NCBI GenBank assembly: GCA_013425425.1
Contig: JACCLJ010000112.1
Coordinates: 1-9,943, forward strand
Direction: 5' to 3'
DNA length: 9,943 nt
From: Microcaldota archaeon
Lineage (GTDB): Archaea > Micrarchaeota > Micrarchaeia > Anstonellales > Bilamarchaeaceae
The position numbers were made by a program, and so were the translations under genes. The stretch's first letter is position 1. Every line of letters begins with the position of its first letter. The notes beneath the pieces are model-generated. The model had not been told where the DNA came from and ran no database searches. It saw nothing but the letters and a program-made list of their open reading frames with translations. This document shows positions 6,575 through 9,943 of the stretch, piece by piece.

Positions 6575-6760
6575 CTACCTGAGCTCGGGGTGATGTTTCA
6601 GGAATTCTTTTTCCGTAAGGCTTTTACCCATCCTTGCTTTTTCCAATCTTTCCAGCTCCTCTTTGGTCAACTCTTCGGTTTCTACTATTTCGTCATACAT
6701 CACAGATTTGTAGACAAGGATTTCGTATTCTTTTTTTGGAATCGAGATGTTTTCAGTCAT
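6575..6760 (-). CDS. RelB-like antitoxin of the adjacent RelE toxin
   Basis: This 61-residue charged helical protein is encoded directly before relE. It has an N-terminal strand-like MTENISIPKKEYEILVYKS, a long acidic helix rich in Glu and Lys (about 27-45), and a C-terminal tail LTEKEFLKHHPELR that would wrap the toxin. The sequence is weakly conserved, as is usual for this class, so the call leans on size, composition, the one-base gap to relE and the promoter. A textbook GGTGA ribosome binding site (plus-strand complement 6766-6770) stands before the ATG at 6760. Whether the N-terminus binds DNA is not clear. Confidence 0.8.
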   Translation of the reverse strand: MTENISIPKKEYEILVYKSVMYDEIVETEELTKEELERLEKARMGKSLTEKEFLKHHPELR

Positions 6761-6764
6761 ACAT

Positions 6765-6800
6765 TCACCATATGATTAATGCACTTTGAGATTTATAAAC
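6765..6800 (-). promoter_or_regulatory. Promoter and ribosome binding site of the relBE pair
   Basis: The minus strand carries a TATA box GTTTATAAAT (6791-6800) and, after about 20 bases, TTAATCATAT followed by GGTGA and the ATG at 6760. The TATA box lies one base beyond the stop codon of the truD fragment (6802-6804). The truD-like DNA and the relBE promoter therefore abut. Confidence 0.65.
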
Positions 6801-6801
6801 C

Positions 6802-7020
6802 TTATACGACTCCTGCTTCAGAAAATGGAGGCTGATCCACGGGCACTACCGCATCTTCAGCCAGCAACACATAAACTCCCTTCGCAGCTGGAACGTCAAC
6901 CCCAAACGCTATCCCGTCCGTCCCGATTTCCTCAACTATGAAATCCTCCGGCTCTGCCTTTATTGTTCCGCCGATGCCCGGCGTTTTCGAGATATGAGAA
7001 AGGGGTTCCATGGCAATCAT
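6802..7020 (-). pseudogene. Truncated duplicate of the truD 5' end, with an unrelated 30-codon tail
   Basis: The reading frame begins MIAMEPLSHISKTPG and matches truD up to GIAFGVD (42 codons). It then continues as an unrelated tail (VPAAKGVYVLLAED and onwards) to a TAA at 6802-6804. The catalytic Asp and all other TruD domains are missing, so it cannot be a pseudouridine synthase. Differences from the intact copy are mostly synonymous or conservative (Leu/Ile, Ile/Val, Asp codon GAT/GAC), so both copies evolved as coding sequence before truncation. The frame is open upstream to another ATG at 7050, but homology begins at 7020. Its own promoter region (TATA at 7055-7064) remains. A short peptide may still be made; I have no evidence for a function. 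Confidence 0.8.
6901..7020 (-). repeat. Direct repeat, outer copy: 5' end of truncated truD
   Basis: This is the partner of 6171-6290, offset exactly 730 bases, same strand, 110 of 120 identical. The two copies bracket the relBE pair. Homologous recombination between them would delete 730 bases including relBE and leave one complete truD with the outer promoter. Confidence 0.92.
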
Positions 7021-7054
7021 GCACCATTTTTTGTATACTTCTCCAACCATATAT

Positions 7055-7064
7055 ATTTATAAAT
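7055..7064. promoter_or_regulatory. Palindromic TATA box between the truD fragment and the acidic surface-protein gene
   Basis: ATTTATAAAT reads the same on both strands. To the right it is correctly placed for the gene at 7097: start site near 7084, then GTGG at 7087-7090 and the ATG. To the left it is correctly placed for the truD fragment at 7020, with GGTG just before that ATG. One TATA element may serve, or have served, both directions. Confidence 0.55.
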
Positions 7065-7096
7065 ATTATCATACTAATTATACTTAGTGGTTTTAT

Positions 7097-7942
7097 ATGT
7101 CTGAAAAAAATATTGCTGCAAAGCCGGAAAACGTTGCGAAGGAACAGGTGACTGAGAAGCAGGACAAGCCAGGAATACTTTCAAAACTTCCCAGGCCTCT
7201 CGCTGAGAGCATAGTGGGAGTCGCAGCCGTTGCGCTTATTGCCGGCTGTGGAATGAATACCAATGGAGGCAATCATCCGTATCAGGACGGAGATGCAGGG
7301 GATTCCATTCCGCTTGAAACAATAGACGATAACGCTTCAGAGGATGAACTTGACGGCGTGGAAAGCGACGTGCCGGATGCTGTTGATGACGAAGTCGCTG
7401 AAGTAGTCGATGAGGATGCGGAAGCCGATGCAGTTGAAGAGGACGCAGTCGAGGAAGATGCGGGCGGAGAAGACATGATTGCGGATGTTCCTGCTGAAGA
7501 TGCAGAAGAGGACGCAGAAGTCGAGGAAGACGCACCGGTTGACGTTGTTGATGCGGATATGGTTGATGCAGTTGACACGATAGATGCGGTAGACGCAACA
7601 GATGCGGTAGATGCAGATGCTGAAGTTGCAGAGGAAGACGTCATTGGAGAGGATGTTGCAGTAGTCTGCAGTGCAGTCGATGAGACTAGGACCGAGTGGA
7701 TTTCCAACGGAGGCAGCGAAACCGTAGGAAACGTCACTGTAGAATACAGCGGTCTTGATGCCAGCGGAAACGGCCTTTATGACCTTCTCTGCGGAGACGT
7801 CGTGGTTAGAAGCGGTGTAGCAGTGGCACACGGACCAACATTGACCGTAGATGTTTCGGAGCAGGGCTTCCAGGTCATGCTTACGGCAAACATTTTGCAG
7901 AGCTGGGGAAGCAACGTAACCATAGAAGTTAACGCACATTGA
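7097..7942 (+). CDS. Acidic membrane-anchored or lipoprotein-like surface protein, function unknown
   Basis: I do not recognise a family for this 281-residue protein. Residues 1-36 are hydrophilic and Lys-rich. Residues 37-50 are a hydrophobic segment ending in a lipobox-like ALIAGC with Cys51. Residues 61-190 form a low-complexity stalk with 56 Asp/Glu of 130 and no Lys or Arg; no basic Lys/Arg occurs between Arg33 and Arg198. Residues 157-175 repeat a D-A-V-D pattern. Residues 191-281 form a compact strand-rich domain with two cysteines (191 and 232), possibly a disulfide. The long leader before the hydrophobic segment is unusual for a cleaved lipoprotein signal, so an uncleaved N-terminal anchor is equally possible. 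It converges on the S-layer gene, which fits a cell-surface role. A stalk of this charge could bind divalent cations or act as a spacer; this is inference. Confidence 0.8.
   Translation: MSEKNIAAKPENVAKEQVTEKQDKPGILSKLPRPLAESIVGVAAVALIAGCGMNTNGGNHPYQDGDAGDSIPLETIDDNASEDELDGVESDVPDAVDDEVAEVVDEDAEADAVEEDAVEEDAGGEDMIADVPAEDAEEDAEVEEDAPVDVVDADMVDAVDTIDAVDATDAVDADAEVAEEDVIGEDVAVVCSAVDETRTEWISNGGSETVGNVTVEYSGLDASGNGLYDLLCGDVVVRSGVAVAHGPTLTVDVSEQGFQVMLTANILQSWGSNVTIEVNAH
7538..7624 (+). repeat. Degenerate short tandem repeats encoding V-D-A-V-D-like units
   Basis: Variants of GTTGATGCG / GTAGATGCA recur every 6-15 bases and encode residues 148-176 of the acidic protein. The codons vary (GAT/GAC, GCA/GCG, GTT/GTA). 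This suggests older expansion with drift, or selection on the acidic protein sequence rather than a fresh DNA repeat. Confidence 0.6.
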
Positions 7943-7980
7943 AATTTTTTCTTCTCTTTTTTAATTTTCTATTTCTCTCC
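7943..7980 (+). terminator. T-tract terminator of the acidic surface-protein gene
   Basis: Immediately after the TGA at 7940-7942 the plus strand has several runs of T (TTTTTT, TTTTTT, TTTCT). This is typical of intrinsic archaeal termination, which needs T-runs but no hairpin. Confidence 0.65.
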
Positions 7981-8104
7981 TGGTGAGTATACCCCGATTT
8001 ACGATAAGTGCTTTTGATGGCATAAAAGAGTATAGGCGGGCTTTTATTTTTATGTCACAACCAATGAGCTACTTGCTTCCCGAGAAACAATCAGCACCCT
8101 TTTC
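7981..8104. other. Non-coding spacer between the convergent surface genes
   Basis: I see no confident gene here. A TATA-like GCATAAAAG near 8020-8028 stands about 25 bases before an ATG at 8052 that opens only an 18-codon frame (to 8108). That is too little to call. Confidence 0.4.
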
Positions 8105-8156
8105 TTAAAAAAGAGAGGTAAAAAAGAGAAAATAAAAAGAAAAAAAGAAAAGGACT
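8105..8156 (-). terminator. T-tract terminator of the S-layer gene
   Basis: Read on the minus strand from the S-layer stop codon, this segment is a long pyrimidine tract with several runs of five to seven T. It is placed directly after the TAA. It faces the terminator of the gene at 7097, insulating two convergent transcripts. Confidence 0.65.
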
Positions 8157-9943
8157 TTACGCCCTTCTCAACTGGCTTATGAAGTCGTTTGCCGCTTCAA
8201 GAGTGTCCGCTGCTTCAGCACCCGCAACGACTATCTTTGAGCCCTGTACGACTTCCCTTACAACCTTTCTGTTGGTTGTCCAGTCGACTGCAGAGCCTTC
8301 AAGAAGTCCTGCTGTTACGGTGTTGACCTTGTCTCCTCCTATCGAGACTACAGTGTTAACTCCCACTGCATCCCGGTCTAGGATGACCTGGTTCTGGTAT
8401 GCGTTTGCATACGGCACTTTGCTGGCTACCGTCGCGGTGTTTGCCGGCATTATCACGGCAGATACTCCGGTCATGTCAGGTGCGCAGGTTGCAGAAGCTC
8501 CTCCCGCTGTGCATGCGCCTACAGTCTCGGTTATTGAGAGAACCTTGACCGTCACGCCGTTGCACGGCTCGCTTGTTTCGCCCTCCGCAAGGGTTCTTAC
8601 ACAGGTGCTTTCAGCTCCTGCGGTTGCTCCCGTTGAGGCAAGGATGTACTGTGCGTGCGCCAACTTGTTTGCCATGTTGAAGTTTACGGTCGTGTCGTCG
8701 ATGCTGCTGAACACTGAGCCTCTTTCTGTCACTCCGCCCTCTTCAAGCGTAGTGGTAGAGCCTCTTGGGTTCACCGGTCCGCCATACATGTAGAGGATGT
8801 AGTCCTCCCTTGTAATGTATGCCAAAGCCCCATCCTGGGAGTCCCAGTTGAATGTTGCGTCTCCAGGTACACCACCACCGAGGTAAAGGCCCATAAGGCT
8901 GTAGTCGGCAATGTTGTTAGAGGTGTCCACGCCTGCCTTTTCTGATACTGCGAAGTACCAGTTTGGGTCGTTCGCTGCCGTAGCTTCAGTAAGCCTGTTT
9001 ACACCGAAACAGGTTGGTACGGTACCACCTTCAGCAACACAGATTCCTAGGTTGGTTGGGTCGTCCCTCAGGCTTCTCATGAAGTAACCATCTCCTGCAA
9101 TATCTGGTACAGGATTAGTTACACCAGTGTAGTCGCCGATTTCTATGAGACCACCAGTCGCCCATGTCGTATCACCGTCTCCGATTGTGCTGTATCTGAC
9201 GAGGGTTGATGTCGGTCCTCCCCAGTTATATTCTGCATAACCGTAGTACTGCGAACTCGGCGAGAGCTTCATGAAGACCATACCCGGTGGGTGGAAACCA
9301 CTCGTGCCACAGTCAACACCTGCAGCCGGACCGAAGCTCGTTCCGATATAGAACGTATTGTCAGTCAGCGTTGCCGGGTTGTCACCGTCGGTACCATCAA
9401 GCTCGAACACGCTTCCGCTCTTCGAGGTCGAAACCTTCACGTACGGAACGTGTATTACACAGCTTTCTCTTGTTGCGGTGGCAGTGGTATCGTACGGTCC
9501 CTTCGTTGCCGATATCGTATAGTCACTCGTCCTCTCCAACTGGAATTTAAAGCTGTTCCTGTCCGCGCTTGTTATGTCCAAGCCCAGATAAGTAAGCTTC
9601 CATGCAACCGGGTCTTCCACAATCGGAACGTAGTCGTTCTCCTTCAGCCTTGCGTCTCCGCCGCTTGAGAGTGCTGCCATATCATCTCCATAGATGACTA
9701 CGGTTCTCAGGTGGTCGGTTACTTGGTCAACACCGGCCTGTGCTCCCTTGTTCTTCCAGCCTACTGCTACCTGCCAGTCCTGGTTGGTGTCGTAGTCCGG
9801 ATCAAGGTGCTGGCCGTCCTGAAGCTTCAGCTCCTTTGAGAAGATTGCTACGTCAGCCCACTTTGCTCCGAAGGTATAACCAGGAGCAACCTTGTATACG
9901 TGGAACCTGTAGATCTTTCCGCCGATGCTGAATTCTTTCGTTG
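8157..9943 (-). CDS. Archaeal S-layer protein (C-terminal part; 5' end outside window)
   Basis: About 594 residues are visible and the frame is open to the right edge. The ATG at 9680 is internal: the 87 codons before it contain no stop and read as the same kind of protein, for example FSIGGKIYRFHVYKVAPGYT and DWQVAVGWKNKG. Numbered from that Met, a strand-rich body with several Gly/Thr/Ser-rich segments leads to TERGSVFSSIDDTTV (318-332) and AHAQYILAS (341-349), then a domain with paired cysteines (360, 373, 390, 399). The C-terminal module has VILDRDAVGVNTVVSIGGDK (432-451) and SKIVVAGAEAADTLEAANDF (481-500), as in S-layer proteins of Methanococcus-like and DPANN archaea, where the two ends of the chain form one domain. 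Secreted, forming the outer lattice. The signal peptide is not visible. Confidence 0.88.
   Translation of the reverse strand, partial: TKEFSIGGKIYRFHVYKVAPGYTFGAKWADVAIFSKELKLQDGQHLDPDYDTNQDWQVAVGWKNKGAQAGVDQVTDHLRTVVIYGDDMAALSSGGDARLKENDYVPIVEDPVAWKLTYLGLDITSADRNSFKFQLERTSDYTISATKGPYDTTATATRESCVIHVPYVKVSTSKSGSVFELDGTDGDNPATLTDNTFYIGTSFGPAAGVDCGTSGFHPPGMVFMKLSPSSQYYGYAEYNWGGPTSTLVRYSTIGDGDTTWATGGLIEIGDYTGVTNPVPDIAGDGYFMRSLRDDPTNLGICVAEGGTVPTCFGVNRLTEATAANDPNWYFAVSEKAGVDTSNNIADYSLMGLYLGGGVPGDATFNWDSQDGALAYITREDYILYMYGGPVNPRGSTTTLEEGGVTERGSVFSSIDDTTVNFNMANKLAHAQYILASTGATAGAESTCVRTLAEGETSEPCNGVTVKVLSITETVGACTAGGASATCAPDMTGVSAVIMPANTATVASKVPYANAYQNQVILDRDAVGVNTVVSIGGDKVNTVTAGLLEGSAVDWTTNRKVVREVVQGSKIVVAGAEAADTLEAANDFISQLRRA

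Noticed and set aside
7021..7050. Upstream ATG at 7050 for the truD fragment
   Set aside because: The extra ten residues have no counterpart in TruD, and the promoter elements place the start at or below 7020.
7236..7737. Minus-strand Ser/Thr-rich and Arg/Leu/His-rich open frames across the acidic protein gene
   Set aside because: They are by-products of the repetitive GAT/GAC/GCA codons on the other strand, with no start signals of their own.
8052..8108. Leaderless-looking 18-codon frame with a TATA-like element about 25 bases upstream
   Set aside because: Too short, no recognisable product, and placed between two terminators; chance is a sufficient explanation.
8179..8793. Plus-strand 204-codon frame inside the S-layer gene
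   Set aside because: It is a shadow of the S-layer frame, which has clear family motifs over the same bases.
1..9943. CRISPR arrays, tRNA or rRNA genes, transposases
   Set aside because: I saw no regularly spaced repeats, no cloverleaf with a T-loop GTTCRA signature, no rRNA-like stretch and no transposase or integrase motifs.

Overview
The window comes from an archaeal chromosome. It carries archaea/eukaryote-type information-processing genes: Kae1, RNase P protein Rnp4, the two-domain archaeal Trm1 and an archaeal-form TruD. It also has the archaeal membrane family DUF63, TATA boxes about 25 bases upstream of start codons, GGTG-type ribosome binding sites, T-tract terminators and an archaeal S-layer gene. 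The small, tightly packed genes and the S-layer type would fit a DPANN-like lineage, but the sequence alone does not fix the phylum. I saw no rRNA, tRNA, CRISPR array or transposase.

Layout, left to right. At 1-604 is the 3' part of kae1 (+), cut by the window edge. At 670-1253 is a VapBC toxin-antitoxin pair (+, ATGA overlap), which meets a two-domain thioredoxin-fold oxidoreductase (1255-1893, -) tail to tail. Upstream of the latter on the same strand is rnp4 (1938-2240, -). Rnp4 is divergent, with a 12-base gap, from a DUF63 membrane protein (2253-3113, +). A LipA-family radical SAM enzyme (3163-4020, +) overlaps the 3' end of trm1 (4003-5091, -) by 18 bases. Reading leftward on the minus strand, the order is relB-like antitoxin (6760-6575), relE (6573-6313), truD (6290-5088) and trm1 (5091-4003). 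truD and trm1 share an ATGA overlap, so two tRNA-modification enzymes are translationally coupled.

The most informative structural feature is a 120-base direct repeat. The 5' end of truD (6171-6290) is present a second time at 6901-7020, same strand and 730 bases upstream, with an AT-rich relBE pair between the copies. The outer copy is a truncated truD start that still has its own upstream TATA region. This looks like an insertion that carried a substitute truD 5' end along with the toxin-antitoxin genes, or a duplication with the same result.

From 7097 the window turns to the cell surface. A membrane-anchored or lipoprotein-like protein (7097-7942, +) has an extremely acidic, Lys/Arg-free stalk and a small C-terminal domain. 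It converges on a large S-layer gene (8157 to the right edge, -). The two are separated by 214 bases holding back-to-back T-tract terminators. The S-layer frame is open to the window edge, so the ATG at 9680 is internal and the gene start lies outside.
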